A DNA stretch of 64,000 nt from CAWJNF01 sp963844235 (GCA_963844235.1 CAWJNF010000008.1:1-64000); one strand, 5' to 3'; positions 8,496 through 17,194 are shown, numbered from the stretch's first letter. Numbers and translations: made by a program. Notes: a model not told the origin generated them from the letters alone.

Positions 8496-8527
8496 CGAGC
8501 ACCAGTCCCCCCGCGGAAGGAGGAACA

Positions 8528-9172
8528 GTGCCAAAGCGCATCTTCGTCCTGGTTCTCGTAGCGGCTCTCGCCGCGACGCTCGCCTCCGCGGCGAGCGCGA
8601 TTCAGGTGCGTGTCCGGATCGAAGGCGCCACCACGACGCTCTTCGGTGCCGAGCAGCCGCGTGTCACGCCGTACACCGGCACGCTCGCCCAGGGAGACGT
8701 GACGCTCGAGCTCTCGCAGCCGACGGCCCTCGGGGCGCTCGAGTCCGCGAGCCGGCGAGGCGAGGTCTTCTACCAGCTCCTCACGACCTCGTTTGGCCCG
8801 TACGTCGCGCAGATCGGTCGGCTCGCGGGTGCTGAGTCGAGTGGCTGGGTGTTCAAGGTCAACGGGGTCTCTCCGCCGGTAGGCGCCGACGCGTACGTCG
8901 TCGAGGAGGGCGATGTCGTCCTCTGGTACTACGCCACGTTCGGCTCGACGGGCGGTCCTCCGACGCTCGACCTTCGACGAGCAGGGCGCTGCTTCCAGGC
9001 GTTCTCGGTGGACGACACCGGCGCGGCGACGCCCGCGACCGACGTGATCTTCCGTCGTGACGGGCGGCGGATCGCCGACGAGGACGGACGTCTCTGTCCG
9101 GTCGGTCACTGGCACCGCTTGCTGGCGACGAAGGAAGGCGCCGTCAGGTCGCAGGTCGTTCGCGCCCGCTGA
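8528..9172 (+). CDS. secreted DUF4430 protein (transcobalamin C-domain-like)
   Basis: A 214-residue protein from a GTG with a strong AAGGAGG site, immediately behind the cobalamin riboswitch. Residues 1-22 are a Sec signal peptide (VPKRIFVLVLVAALAATLA, cleavage after ASA). Residues about 25-145 hold a DUF4430 domain, related to the C-terminal beta domain of animal transcobalamin/intrinsic factor, with the typical end SGWVFKVNGVSPPVGADAYV followed by EEGDVVLWYYATFG. The last 70 residues look like a small beta domain with two cysteines. Expected to act outside the membrane, possibly binding corrinoid, and to be made when cobalamin is scarce. Confidence 0.85.
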   Translation: MPKRIFVLVLVAALAATLASAASAIQVRVRIEGATTTLFGAEQPRVTPYTGTLAQGDVTLELSQPTALGALESASRRGEVFYQLLTTSFGPYVAQIGRLAGAESSGWVFKVNGVSPPVGADAYVVEEGDVVLWYYATFGSTGGPPTLDLRRAGRCFQAFSVDDTGAATPATDVIFRRDGRRIADEDGRLCPVGHWHRLLATKEGAVRSQVVRAR

Positions 9173-9177
9173 GAGCG

Positions 9178-9936
9178 GTGCGACGTCGTTTCGTCGCAGC
9201 GCTCGCGCTCGTCCTCGCCCTGGGTGCGTGTGGCGGCGAGGACAGTCCGCCTGGGCCCGATCCCGGGGCCCAGGCGGCAGAGACGGCGCAGCTCTGGGTG
9301 ACCCGCGACGGCGGCAGCGAGGTGATTCTCACCACCACGGTTCCGGCCGGGCTCACCGTTCTGCAGGCGCTCGATCGGGAGGCGGACATCGAGACGCGCT
9401 ACGGCGGCCGCTACGTCCAGGCGATCGAAGGGGTCGAGGGAAGCCTGGCTCGACAGCAGGACTGGTTCTACTTCCTGAACGGCATCGAGCCGGACGTCGG
9501 CGCGACGGAGGTCCGTCTGCGTCCGGGTGACGTTGCCTGGTGGGACTTCCGCTCGTGGGCAGAGCAGATGGCGGCGCCGGTCGTCGTCGGGGCGTTCCCG
9601 GAGCCCTTTCTGCACGGTTTCGACGGGCGCACACGGCCGGCGAGCGTGCAGGCTCCTGCCGAGCTCGCCGAGGCGGCGGCCGCGCTCGAGGCCCTCCTTG
9701 CGGCGGCGGCCGGAGCCGGCGAGCCGAACGTCTTCGTGCTCGAGGTGCGCGACGGCGCGGCCGGGGCGACGTTGCGCGCGGAGAGGGGACCGGCGAACGA
9801 CGCCCCGGTGCGGTTCGTGCTCTCGGGCACGCTCGAGGCCGTCCAAGCGGCAGCCCTGACCATCGCGAGCGCGCCCGACGCGGTCCGGTTCCGCTACAGC
9901 GCCGAGTTCGACGGGCAGGGACGGGTGCTCCCATGA
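9178..9936 (+). CDS. DUF4430 lipoprotein (transcobalamin C-domain-like)
   Basis: A 252-residue protein from a GTG five bases after the previous stop. The N-terminus MRRRFVAALALVLALGACGG is a lipoprotein signal with lipobox LGAC, so it should be tethered to the outer face of the membrane. Residues about 35-125 are a second DUF4430 domain: TVLQALDREADIE, QDWFYFLNGIEPDVGATEV, LRPGDVAWWDFRSW. The remaining 120 residues contain an alanine-rich helix and an alpha/beta region without a recognised family. It overlaps ecfT by 4 bases (ATGA). Together with the preceding soluble DUF4430 protein it is a candidate corrinoid receptor feeding the ECF transporter. Confidence 0.85.
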   Translation: MRRRFVAALALVLALGACGGEDSPPGPDPGAQAAETAQLWVTRDGGSEVILTTTVPAGLTVLQALDREADIETRYGGRYVQAIEGVEGSLARQQDWFYFLNGIEPDVGATEVRLRPGDVAWWDFRSWAEQMAAPVVVGAFPEPFLHGFDGRTRPASVQAPAELAEAAAALEALLAAAAGAGEPNVFVLEVRDGAAGATLRAERGPANDAPVRFVLSGTLEAVQAAALTIASAPDAVRFRYSAEFDGQGRVLP

Positions 9937-10637
9937 GGCTCGCACCCGCGTCGGCCGCGTTCTGCCTCGCATGCGCCGCTGCGGCCGCGCTCCTCGCCGA
10001 GCATGTCTTGTCGGTTGCGGTGCTTTGCGCCGTCCTCCTCCTCGTATGCCTTCGCGCTCCGGCCAGGCGCCGACGAATCTACATCGGGGCCGCGGTTCTC
10101 TCCGGTCTGGGCGTCTTCCTCGTGTCGCCGTTTCTCGCGCTCTACGGCGTGGACGTGCTCTGGAGCGGTCCGACGCTTCCTGTCCTGGGACCGATCGACG
10201 TGACGAGCGAGGAGATCGTGATCGCCGCTCGCAACGGTCTCCGCCTCACGGCGGTGGCACTCGCCTTCTCGGCGTACGCGTTGCTTCTCGACCATGATCG
10301 CCTCCTTGCCGGCGCAGGGTTCGCCCGGCACTCGGCTCTCGCCGCGGCCCTGGCCACCCGCCTCCTGCCGACGCTGGAGCGCGACGCGGCAGGTCTCGCT
10401 GACGCGGTCAGGGGCCGAGGTGTCGCGGTCGAGGGCGTCCGTGGCCACGCCCGACTCGTGTCACCGCTCGTCGCGGGGTCGCTCGAGCGCGCGCTCTCTC
10501 TCGCCGAGTCGATGGAGGCTAGAGGGTTCGGCCGACCAGGCCGAACGCGGGCGCCCCGGCCTGCCTGGGCATGGTGGGACTGGCTCGCGGTCGTGGCCGC
10601 GGCTCTCCTCGTCGCCGTGGGGGCTCTATGGCTCTAG
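9933..10637 (+). CDS. ecfT: ECF transporter transmembrane component T
   Basis: A 234-residue polytopic membrane protein with five to six hydrophobic segments, starting MRLAPASAAFCLACAAAAAL and overlapping the previous stop in ATGA. The C-terminal half carries the two T-component coupling motifs with Ala-Arg-Gly character: LADAVRGRGVAVEG and AESMEARGFGRPGR. These helices bind the ATPases. EcfT joins the ATPase dimer to the substrate-specific S subunit, and order T-AA-S in one overlapping operon supports a dedicated (group I) ECF importer. The next gene overlaps by 10 bases. Confidence 0.85.
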   Translation: MRLAPASAAFCLACAAAAALLAEHVLSVAVLCAVLLLVCLRAPARRRRIYIGAAVLSGLGVFLVSPFLALYGVDVLWSGPTLPVLGPIDVTSEEIVIAARNGLRLTAVALAFSAYALLLDHDRLLAGAGFARHSALAAALATRLLPTLERDAAGLADAVRGRGVAVEGVRGHARLVSPLVAGSLERALSLAESMEARGFGRPGRTRAPRPAWAWWDWLAVVAAALLVAVGALWL

Positions 10638-11974
10638 CCGTCGTCGATCGTCTCTCCTTCACCTATCCGCGTTCCAAGCACCGCTCACTCGCCGAGGTGT
10701 CGCTCAGGATCGATCCAGGCGAGCGGATCGCACTCCTCGGCCCATCGGGCTCGGGCAAGTCGACCCTCCTTCGTGCGCTTGCAGCGCTCGTGCCACATTT
10801 CCACGGAGGCCGGTTCGAAGGCTCGGTGCTCGTCGGCGGGCTCGACACGCGTCGGGGGCGACCGGCCGACTTCGCCGGGCGGGTCGCGAGCGTGTTCCAG
10901 GATCCTGAAGACCAGGTCGTCATGGCCACCGTGTCCAACGAGGTGGCGTTCGGGCTCGAGAACACCGGCGTGGCGGCTTCCGAGATCGGAGCTCGGGTCG
11001 AAGGGGCGCTCGCCTCCATAGGGGCGCTGCCTCTGGCCGCGCGGCGGACCGCGGAGCTCTCGGGAGGCGAGCTCCAGCGCGTTAGCCTGGCCTCGGCTCT
11101 GGCGATGCATCCGGACCTGCTGCTGCTGGACGAGCCGACGTCTCAGCTCGACCCTGCCGGCGCGGAGGCGTTCCTCGAGATGTTGGACGCCCTCGGGTGT
11201 GCCTTCGTTCTCTCCGAGCAGCGCGTCGAGCGGGCGCTCGAGCTTGCGGAGCGCGTGCTCTTCGTGGATCGTGGCCGTCTTGTCCTCGACGCTCCCGTCG
11301 ACGAGGCGCGCGCATGGCTCGCCGAACACCGCCCGGCATACATGCCGCTTCAGCACACCGAGCCGACGAACGACGGCGAGACGCTGGAGGACGTTGTTCT
11401 CCATGTGGACAACATTAGCTTCGCTTTCGGACGGACGCCCGTGCTCGACAGGGTCGAGCTGGAGGTCCGACGCGGCGAGGTCGTCCGCCTGAGCGGGCCC
11501 AACGGCAGTGGCAAGACGACGCTGGCCAGGATCGTGGCGGGCCTTCTCGACGCGGATGGCGGCCGCGTCGTTCGCCCCACACATGTGTGCTACCTGTCGC
11601 AGGACCCGGGCCGCTACCTCGTCCGCGAGCGTGTCGACGAGGAGGTGGCACTTGGCGTGGGCGGTGATCGAGAGCGTGCCCGGGCGGCGCTCGGCCTCGT
11701 CGGGCTCGCCTGGGCGGCCGACAGGCATCCGCGAGATCTCTCGAGCGGTGAGCGCGAGCGTCTGGGGCTCGCCGCCGTCGCCGTCTCCGAGCCGGAGCTG
11801 CTCGTGCTCGACGAGCCCACCCGTGGCATCGACCCCGAGCGGAAAGCCGAGCTCGCCGATTGGCTCATCGCGTACGCAGAGCGAGGCAACGCCGTGCTGG
11901 TCGTGACGCACGATCGTCAGTTCCCGCACCACCGCGCCGTGGACCTCGGCGCACGGGAGCTCGAACGTGTCTAG
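10628..11974 (+). CDS. ECF transporter double ATP-binding protein (EcfA-EcfA' fusion)
   Basis: A 448-residue protein with two complete ABC ATPase domains. Domain 1 (residues 1-230): Walker A GPSGSGKST, Q-loop SVFQDPEDQVV, signature LSGGELQRV, Walker B LLLLDEPTSQLDP. Domain 2 (about 255-448): Walker A GPNGSGKTT, Q-loop YLSQDPGRYLV, signature LSSGERERLG, Walker B LLVLDEPTRGIDP, switch VVTHDRQ. Domain 1 ends in SEQR where the switch histidine is expected, so its catalytic step may be weaker, as in asymmetric ECF pairs. Q-loop form FQDP is typical of ECF ATPases. Powers import of the substrate held by the S component encoded next. Overlaps ecfT by 10 bases and ecfS by 8. Confidence 0.93.
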   Translation: MALAVVDRLSFTYPRSKHRSLAEVSLRIDPGERIALLGPSGSGKSTLLRALAALVPHFHGGRFEGSVLVGGLDTRRGRPADFAGRVASVFQDPEDQVVMATVSNEVAFGLENTGVAASEIGARVEGALASIGALPLAARRTAELSGGELQRVSLASALAMHPDLLLLDEPTSQLDPAGAEAFLEMLDALGCAFVLSEQRVERALELAERVLFVDRGRLVLDAPVDEARAWLAEHRPAYMPLQHTEPTNDGETLEDVVLHVDNISFAFGRTPVLDRVELEVRRGEVVRLSGPNGSGKTTLARIVAGLLDADGGRVVRPTHVCYLSQDPGRYLVRERVDEEVALGVGGDRERARAALGLVGLAWAADRHPRDLSSGERERLGLAAVAVSEPELLVLDEPTRGIDPERKAELADWLIAYAERGNAVLVVTHDRQFPHHRAVDLGARELERV

Positions 11975-12665
11975 CCTCGCCCTGATCGGTCGGCCGCGCA
12001 CTGTGATGGCGCTGTGCGCGTTCGCCTGCTTTGGCGCAGCGACATGGGCGGCGCTCGACCCGGGGAGGGCCGGCCTCTCGCTTCTCCTCGCCGCCGGGTC
12101 GCTCGTCGTTCTCGGCGCCGCATGGCTCGAGACGGGACCGAGCTCGGCCAAGGAGCTCGCCGTCATCGCGACTCTCGCTGGAGTGGCAGCCGCCGGCCGG
12201 ATTCTGTTCGCCGCTGTCCCCGGTGTGCAGCCGGTGACCGTCATCGCCATCGTCACCGGGATGGTGCTCGGCGCTCGTGCGGGGGTGACCGTCGGGGCAC
12301 TCGCGGCGCTGGCGTCGAACTTCGCGCTCGGCCAGGGCATCTGGACCCCATGGCAGATGCTCGCCTGGGGCCTGTGCGGGGCCGCCGGCGCCGTCGCCGC
12401 CCCGCTGCTCCGGAACCGCGTGTCGCTGGCCTTGTTCGCCTGCGTCCTCGGCTTCGCGTTCTCCAGCCTGATGGACGTCTGGCTGTGGTTCAGCTTCTTC
12501 CCCCACACCTGGCAAGCGCTCGGGGTTCAGATGGTGCGGGGGCTACCTTTCGACACTGCGCACGCGGCCGGGAACCTCGTGCTCGCGCTGGTCATGGGCT
12601 CGGAGCTCCGCCGCGTGCTCGATCGGTACGGCGCACGTCTGCGAACCGAGGTGGCGTGGAGCTGA
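11967..12665 (+). CDS. ECF transporter S component, probable corrinoid specificity
   Basis: A 232-residue protein with about six membrane segments, from a GTG overlapping the ATPase gene. The segment AAGRILFAAVPGVQPVTVIA with IVTGMVLGARAGVTVGALAALASNF resembles EcfS proteins of the cobalamin/precursor type; GQGIWTPWQMLAWGLCG is a conserved loop of this group. S components bind the vitamin from outside and topple within the membrane to release it. Specificity for cobalamin or a precursor is inferred from the riboswitch and the flanking DUF4430 and toroid proteins, not from a characterised homologue. The following 121 bases (12666-12786) include an imperfect hairpin GGCACGG/CCGTGCC at 12722-12747. 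Confidence 0.8.
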   Translation: MSSLALIGRPRTVMALCAFACFGAATWAALDPGRAGLSLLLAAGSLVVLGAAWLETGPSSAKELAVIATLAGVAAAGRILFAAVPGVQPVTVIAIVTGMVLGARAGVTVGALAALASNFALGQGIWTPWQMLAWGLCGAAGAVAAPLLRNRVSLALFACVLGFAFSSLMDVWLWFSFFPHTWQALGVQMVRGLPFDTAHAAGNLVLALVMGSELRRVLDRYGARLRTEVAWS

Positions 12666-12786
12666 GGCGGTCCATCGGCATGGAGATCGCGCCAGCGTCG
12701 ACACGGAGCCGGGCGGCACTCGGCACGGAGCGGGGCCACCCCGTGCCTCCACCCGCTATGAGCGTATCGCCGAGCAGCGCACGGGT

Positions 12787-13707
12787 GTGAAACGGATCGT
12801 GCCGAGACAGTCGCGCAAGCGTGCCGGAACGTGGCGGGTGGTGCTCGCGCTAGCCGTTCTTGCCGGTCTGGTCTCGGCGGGGCACGCACCAAGCGTGGCC
12901 GCCGGTGCACGGACGGACGCGCGAAGCGACGCAGTCGGCTTCCTGACACGGCGGCAGGTCGACGGCGGCGGCTTCGCCGAGGCGGGGCGGGCTCCCGATC
13001 CGGCTCTGACGGCGTGGGTTGTCCTCGGTCTGGCTGCGGCAGGCCGCGACCCTGCCGGCGTGACCGTCGGGGGCGCGTCGCCGGCCGACTACCTCGCGGG
13101 CAAGCCGTATCCGACCGCGACCGATCTCGAGCTGCGAATCCTCGCGCTGGCCGCGCTCGGCCAGGCGCCGTCGGTCCTCGCCGACCAGCTCGAGTCGCTC
13201 CGCCGTGCTTCGGGGGCGATCGGGCCCAGCGTGAACGCGACGATCTGGGGGATCCTGGCCCTGCGAAGCGTCGGACGTCCCGCCGGGTCGAAGGCCGTTG
13301 CGTACCTCCTCCGTCAGCAGCGTGAAGACGGCGGCTGGTCGTGGTATCGCGGCGTCGCCTCCGACTCGAACGATACGGCCGCCGCGATTCAGGCGCTGCG
13401 CGCGGCGGGCGTCTCGCGAACCTCACGAGCGATCGTGCGCGGTCTCGCCTACCTGCGACGTCTGCAGAATCCCGACGGAGGTTTCGAGCTGTCGTCCGGT
13501 CGTGGATCGGACGCCCAGTCGACGGCCTGGTCGATCCAGGCCTACCTGTCCGCCGGCCGTCCACCGCCCAGGGGTGCCTCCAGCTACCTCGCACGCCTGA
13601 GGCGGGCGGACGGGAGCTACCGCTACAGCGCGAACTTCGCGACCACGCCCGTCTGGGTGACGGCGCAGGTCCTGCCGGCGCTTGCCCGCCGGCCGTTCCC
13701 GCTTTGA
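12787..13707 (+). CDS. secreted alpha/alpha-toroid repeat protein (terpene cyclase / intrinsic-factor-like fold)
   Basis: A 306-residue protein from a GTG, with a basic start and signal segment (TWRVVLALAVLAGLVSAGHA). The mature part is built of about 45-residue helical repeats with QW-like turns: RRQVDGGGFAEAG, QREDGGWSWYRG, RLQNPDGGFELSSG, RRADGSYRYSAN, each followed by a helix such as DTAAAIQALRAAGV. This is the prenyltransferase/squalene cyclase toroid, also the fold of the N-terminal domain of transcobalamin and intrinsic factor. The DxDD catalytic motif of cyclases is not seen, so a binding role is more likely. As the last gene of the riboswitch operon it would supply the alpha domain, with DUF4430 proteins as beta domain. 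Confidence 0.8.
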   Translation: MKRIVPRQSRKRAGTWRVVLALAVLAGLVSAGHAPSVAAGARTDARSDAVGFLTRRQVDGGGFAEAGRAPDPALTAWVVLGLAAAGRDPAGVTVGGASPADYLAGKPYPTATDLELRILALAALGQAPSVLADQLESLRRASGAIGPSVNATIWGILALRSVGRPAGSKAVAYLLRQQREDGGWSWYRGVASDSNDTAAAIQALRAAGVSRTSRAIVRGLAYLRRLQNPDGGFELSSGRGSDAQSTAWSIQAYLSAGRPPPRGASSYLARLRRADGSYRYSANFATTPVWVTAQVLPALARRPFPL

Positions 13708-13811
13708 GCCGCGATCTCAGCATGACCGTCCGGTGCAAGCTCGCTGCCGGGCTCCCAGGCCATGAGCGGCACCGTCCGGGACAACGGGAGCCGAAGCCTA
13801 CAATCGTGCCC

Positions 13812-14543
13812 ATGCGAAGCCGCAGGGCCGCGATCGTGACGATCGGGAACGAGATCGTCTCGGGCGACGTCGAGAACACGAACGGCTCCTGGCTGGCCCG
13901 TCAGCTCGCAGAGCTCGGGGTCGAGGTACGCGCTCTCGTCGCCCTCCGCGACGAGATCGAGCAGATCGCCGCCTTCCTCGCCGAGCAGACCCACATTGAG
14001 TACGTGTTCGTGACCGGCGGGCTCGGCGGCACGCCCGACGACGTCACGCGCGAGGCAGTGGCGGCGGCCTTCGGTGTCGAGTGCGTCGAGATCGGCGCCC
14101 TTGCGGGCTCGCTGCGCGAGCGCTTCGCCGACCGAGGTCTCGGCGACTACGCGGCGCGCTGGGCGTGCCTTCCCGATGGCGCCGAGCCGCTCGACAACCC
14201 GCTCGGCGGCGCGCCCGGCTTTCGCCTCGAGCACGTCTACGTGATGCCCGGCCTGCCGAGTGAGATGAGGGCGATGTTCGGGTCGGTCGCCGAACGCTTC
14301 CGCGGCGAGCCCATCGGCACCTGGCGGCGGAGCTACCGTACCGGCGAAGGCCAGATCGTGGGGATCCTCGAGGAGGCTACGCGGCTCCATCCCCGCGTCG
14401 ATGTCGGCAGCTACCCGCGCTTCCTCGCCGACGGCCCAGAGGTCGAGGTGGTGCTCAAGTGCGCCGACCCCGCTGCGCTCGCAGAGGCGACCGGGTGGCT
14501 CGAGGCTGCGCTCGAGGACGTCAACGCAGCTGCGTCGCAATGA
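13812..14543 (+). CDS. CinA N-terminal / molybdopterin-binding domain protein
   Basis: A 243-residue protein (MRSRRAAIVTIGNEIVSGDV) with the MoCF-biosynthesis fold: GNEIVSGDVENTNG binding loop, FVTGGLGGTPDDVTREAVAAAFG catalytic loop, and YVMPGLPSEMRAMF. In CinA this domain hydrolyses ADP-ribose or acts on related nucleotides; the C-terminal nicotinamide-nucleotide amidase domain of full CinA is absent, as in many short homologues. A GTG two codons upstream is an alternative start. The 3' end overlaps the converging EamA-like gene by 23 bases. Confidence 0.85.
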   Translation: MRSRRAAIVTIGNEIVSGDVENTNGSWLARQLAELGVEVRALVALRDEIEQIAAFLAEQTHIEYVFVTGGLGGTPDDVTREAVAAAFGVECVEIGALAGSLRERFADRGLGDYAARWACLPDGAEPLDNPLGGAPGFRLEHVYVMPGLPSEMRAMFGSVAERFRGEPIGTWRRSYRTGEGQIVGILEEATRLHPRVDVGSYPRFLADGPEVEVVLKCADPAALAEATGWLEAALEDVNAAASQ

Positions 14544-14961
14544 CGCCGAGGATCACGAGCGTAACGCCGAGGATGTCGTTCCAGCCGAGCCGCTCATCCA
14601 GGAACGGGCCGGAGAGCACGGCGACGAGCGCCGGATAGCAGGCGCAGATCGCGATGACGGTCGCGGTCGGCAGCGAGCCGTCGCCCGCGTTCTTGATCGC
14701 GACGAGGAAGAAGACGTAGCCGGCGATCTGGATGCTCACAAGGATGAGCAGCGCCGGCCAGCGCCGCTCGACCTCCTGGAGCCCGATGGACCCGCCGCCG
14801 GTCGCGAGCACCCACCCGGCGATCGCGACCAGCCCGACGACGTACTGGACGACGAGGATCGTCGTGGGCGCGACGGTGTCGAGGCCGCGCTTGAGGAGGA
14901 TGCCGCCCACGCCCCACGACACGGCAGCGGAGAGAGCAAAGAGCAGGGCGGCAACGCGCAC
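14521..14961 (-). CDS. EamA-type drug/metabolite transporter half-protein
   Basis: A 146-residue membrane protein from a GTG, with five hydrophobic segments and one EamA domain: ALSAAVSWGVGGILLKRGLD at the start and VLSGPFLDERLGWNDILGVT near the end, the typical re-entry motif of the family. Most EamA proteins have two such halves in about 300 residues; single-domain members exist and work as homodimers or heterodimers. The substrate cannot be predicted. It is divergent from pcrA, with about 58 bases between starts, and its 3' end overlaps the cinA-like gene. Confidence 0.8.
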   Translation of the reverse strand: MRVAALLFALSAAVSWGVGGILLKRGLDTVAPTTILVVQYVVGLVAIAGWVLATGGGSIGLQEVERRWPALLILVSIQIAGYVFFLVAIKNAGDGSLPTATVIAICACYPALVAVLSGPFLDERLGWNDILGVTLVILGVIATQLR

Positions 14962-15019
14962 GGCGAGGGATCCTTCGCTCCCGCTTCGGCGCCCCCTGCC
15001 GGCCCACTACGATCGACGG

Positions 15020-17173
15020 GTGGCCGTTCTTTCGCCCGAGCAGTACCTGACCGACCTCAATCCGGCGCAGCGCGACGCCGTGCTGACGACCGAGGGCCCC
15101 GTCCTTGTCGTCGCCGGTGCCGGCTCCGGTAAGACGCGGGTCCTGACCCGCCGCGTGGCGCACCTCGTCTCCGCCGTCGGGGCGAGGCCGAACGAGATCC
15201 TCGCGATCACGTTCACGAACAAGGCGGCCAACGAGATGCGCACGCGGCTCGGCACGTTGCTCGGGCCCGTGGTGCGGACGATGTGGGTGCTCACGTTCCA
15301 CGCGGCGTGCGGCCGCATTCTGCGTCGCGAGGCGCCCCGGCTCGGCTACCGCTCGAACTTCACGATCTACGACCAGGCCGACCAGATCCGCGTCGTCAAG
15401 GACTGCCTCGAGGCGCTCGACCTCGACGCCAAGCGCTTCCCGCCCGGCGGGATCCACGCCCAGATCTCGAGCGCCAAGAACCGCCTCGTCTCCTACGAGG
15501 AGTACCGACAACGAATCGCCTCGTTCTACGAGCAGACGGTCGCCGATGTCTACGAGCAGTACCAGGACCGGCTCTATCAGGCCAATGCGATGGACTTCGA
15601 CGACCTGCTGGTGAAGGCCGTGCAGCTGCTGGAGGACTTTCCCGACGCCCGGGAGCGCTGGTCGAAGTCGTTCCGCTACATCCTGGTCGACGAGTACCAG
15701 GACACGAACCATGCCCAGTACCGCCTACTGCAGCTCCTGGCCGGCGAAGAGCGCAACGTCTGCGTCGTCGGCGATCCCGACCAGTCGATCTACGCCTTCC
15801 GCGGCGCCGACATCCGCAACATCCTCGAGTTCGAGCAGGACTTCGGGGAGGTCAGGACGGTCGCCCTGGAGCAGAACTACCGCTCCACGAACCGGATCCT
15901 CGAAGCCGCCAACGCCGTCATCGTCAACAATCGCGAGCGCAAGCCCAAGCAGCTCTGGAGCGAGCTCGGGGAGGGCGAGCCCGTCCGGATCGTGGAGGTC
16001 GAGGACGAGCACGCCGAGGCCCGCCTTGTCGTCTCTGAGATTGCCCGCCTGGCCGACGAAGGGCTGGCGGGCTCCGAGATCGCCGTCTTCTACCGGACGA
16101 ACGCGCAGTCCCGCGTGCTGGAGGACCTCCTCGCCCGCAACGACATCCCGTATCAGGTGATCGGCGGGCCGCGCTTCTACGAGCGGGCGGAGATCAAGGA
16201 TGCCGTCGCCTACCTGCAGGTGATCGACAACCCGGCGGACGCCGTGTCGCTCGGACGGATCGCGAATCGCCCGCGCCGGGGGATCGGTGACACGTCACTC
16301 ACCAATCTGCGCGCCTATGCGGACGCGCAGGAGATGACGATGTGGGAGGCGCTGGAGCGTCCGCGAGAGGCGGGGGTCACGAAAGCCCCCGCCGACGCGG
16401 TAAGGGGTCTACGGGTTCTGCTCGAGTCGTTGATGGCTCAGGCCGGCGAGCTCTCCGTGCCCGAGCTGCTCGAGCGCGTGCTCGATCGCAGCGGGATGAT
16501 CGCGGCCTACGAGGCCGAGCGAACGATCGAGGCACGCGGCCGCCTGGAGAACCTGATGGAGCTCGTCGGCGTCGCCCGGGAGTACGTCGAGACGGCGGAT
16601 GACCCGAGCCTGTCAGGCTTCCTGCAGGGCATCTCGCTGGTCTCGGACCAGGACACGATCGAGGAGGAGCGCAGCCTCGTGACCCTGATGACGCTCCACA
16701 ACGCGAAGGGGCTCGAGTTCCGCGCCGTGTTCGTGGTCGGGATGGAGGAGGGCGTCTTCCCGCACTCCCGCTCGATCGAGGAGCAGGGGCTCGAGGAGGA
16801 GCGCCGTCTGTTCTACGTCGGCGTGACCCGCGCCCAGGAGCGGCTCATGTTGACGCACGCCACGGCCCGCTCGCTCTGGGGGTCGCGCGGCTACAACCTG
16901 CCGAGCCGGTTCCTCGACGAGCTCGGAGCCGGAACCGAGCGCGAGCGTCTCCGGCCCGCCTCTTGGTCGCAGTACGGCCGCCTGGAGACACGCGTCGAGC
17001 CTCGCGTGGAGGTTCCGTCGCTGTCGACCGGGGACTCGGTTCGCCATGGCACCCTCGGCGAGGGTGTCGTGCTCCGGATCGAGCCGGACGGCGTGGTCAC
17101 CGTGCGCTTCGAGGCGGATGGCAGCGAGCGGCGCCTGATGCTCGACTACGCACCCCTCGAGCGCATTTCGTAG
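15020..17173 (+). CDS. pcrA: ATP-dependent 3'-5' DNA helicase PcrA/UvrD
   Basis: A 717-residue superfamily 1A helicase starting at a GTG (VAVLSPEQYLTDLNPAQRDA). Motifs in order: Q motif LNPAQRDAV, Walker A AGAGSGKTR, motif Ia TFTNKAANEM, motif II LVDEYQDTN, motif III GDPDQSIYAFRGA, motif IV QNYRS, motif V TLMTLHNAKGLEF, motif VI EERRLFYVGVTRAQERL. The final 60 residues (STGDSVRHGTLGEGVVLRIE) form the Tudor-like C-terminal domain of PcrA that contacts RNA polymerase. Works in nucleotide excision repair and in clearing replication-transcription conflicts. The stop codon directly adjoins a palindromic repeat. Confidence 0.96.
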   Translation: MAVLSPEQYLTDLNPAQRDAVLTTEGPVLVVAGAGSGKTRVLTRRVAHLVSAVGARPNEILAITFTNKAANEMRTRLGTLLGPVVRTMWVLTFHAACGRILRREAPRLGYRSNFTIYDQADQIRVVKDCLEALDLDAKRFPPGGIHAQISSAKNRLVSYEEYRQRIASFYEQTVADVYEQYQDRLYQANAMDFDDLLVKAVQLLEDFPDARERWSKSFRYILVDEYQDTNHAQYRLLQLLAGEERNVCVVGDPDQSIYAFRGADIRNILEFEQDFGEVRTVALEQNYRSTNRILEAANAVIVNNRERKPKQLWSELGEGEPVRIVEVEDEHAEARLVVSEIARLADEGLAGSEIAVFYRTNAQSRVLEDLLARNDIPYQVIGGPRFYERAEIKDAVAYLQVIDNPADAVSLGRIANRPRRGIGDTSLTNLRAYADAQEMTMWEALERPREAGVTKAPADAVRGLRVLLESLMAQAGELSVPELLERVLDRSGMIAAYEAERTIEARGRLENLMELVGVAREYVETADDPSLSGFLQGISLVSDQDTIEEERSLVTLMTLHNAKGLEFRAVFVVGMEEGVFPHSRSIEEQGLEEERRLFYVGVTRAQERLMLTHATARSLWGSRGYNLPSRFLDELGAGTERERLRPASWSQYGRLETRVEPRVEVPSLSTGDSVRHGTLGEGVVLRIEPDGVVTVRFEADGSERRLMLDYAPLERIS

Positions 17174-17194
17174 GGGCCGGATCTCATCCGGCCC
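17174..17194. repeat. 21-bp palindrome, sixth copy, at the 3' end of pcrA
   Basis: GGGCCGGAT-CTC-ATCCGGCCC starts at the base after the pcrA stop codon and is the inverted form of the copies at 2447 and 2750. It could act as a transcription terminator or 3' stabilising hairpin, but no T-run follows. Confidence 0.85.

Noticed and set aside
12666..12786. Second riboswitch before the toroid gene
   Set aside because: Only a simple imperfect hairpin is present (12722-12747); no B12 box or other conserved block.
15305..15712. Long antisense frames within pcrA
   Set aside because: Shadows of a high-GC gene; the sense strand has all helicase motifs.
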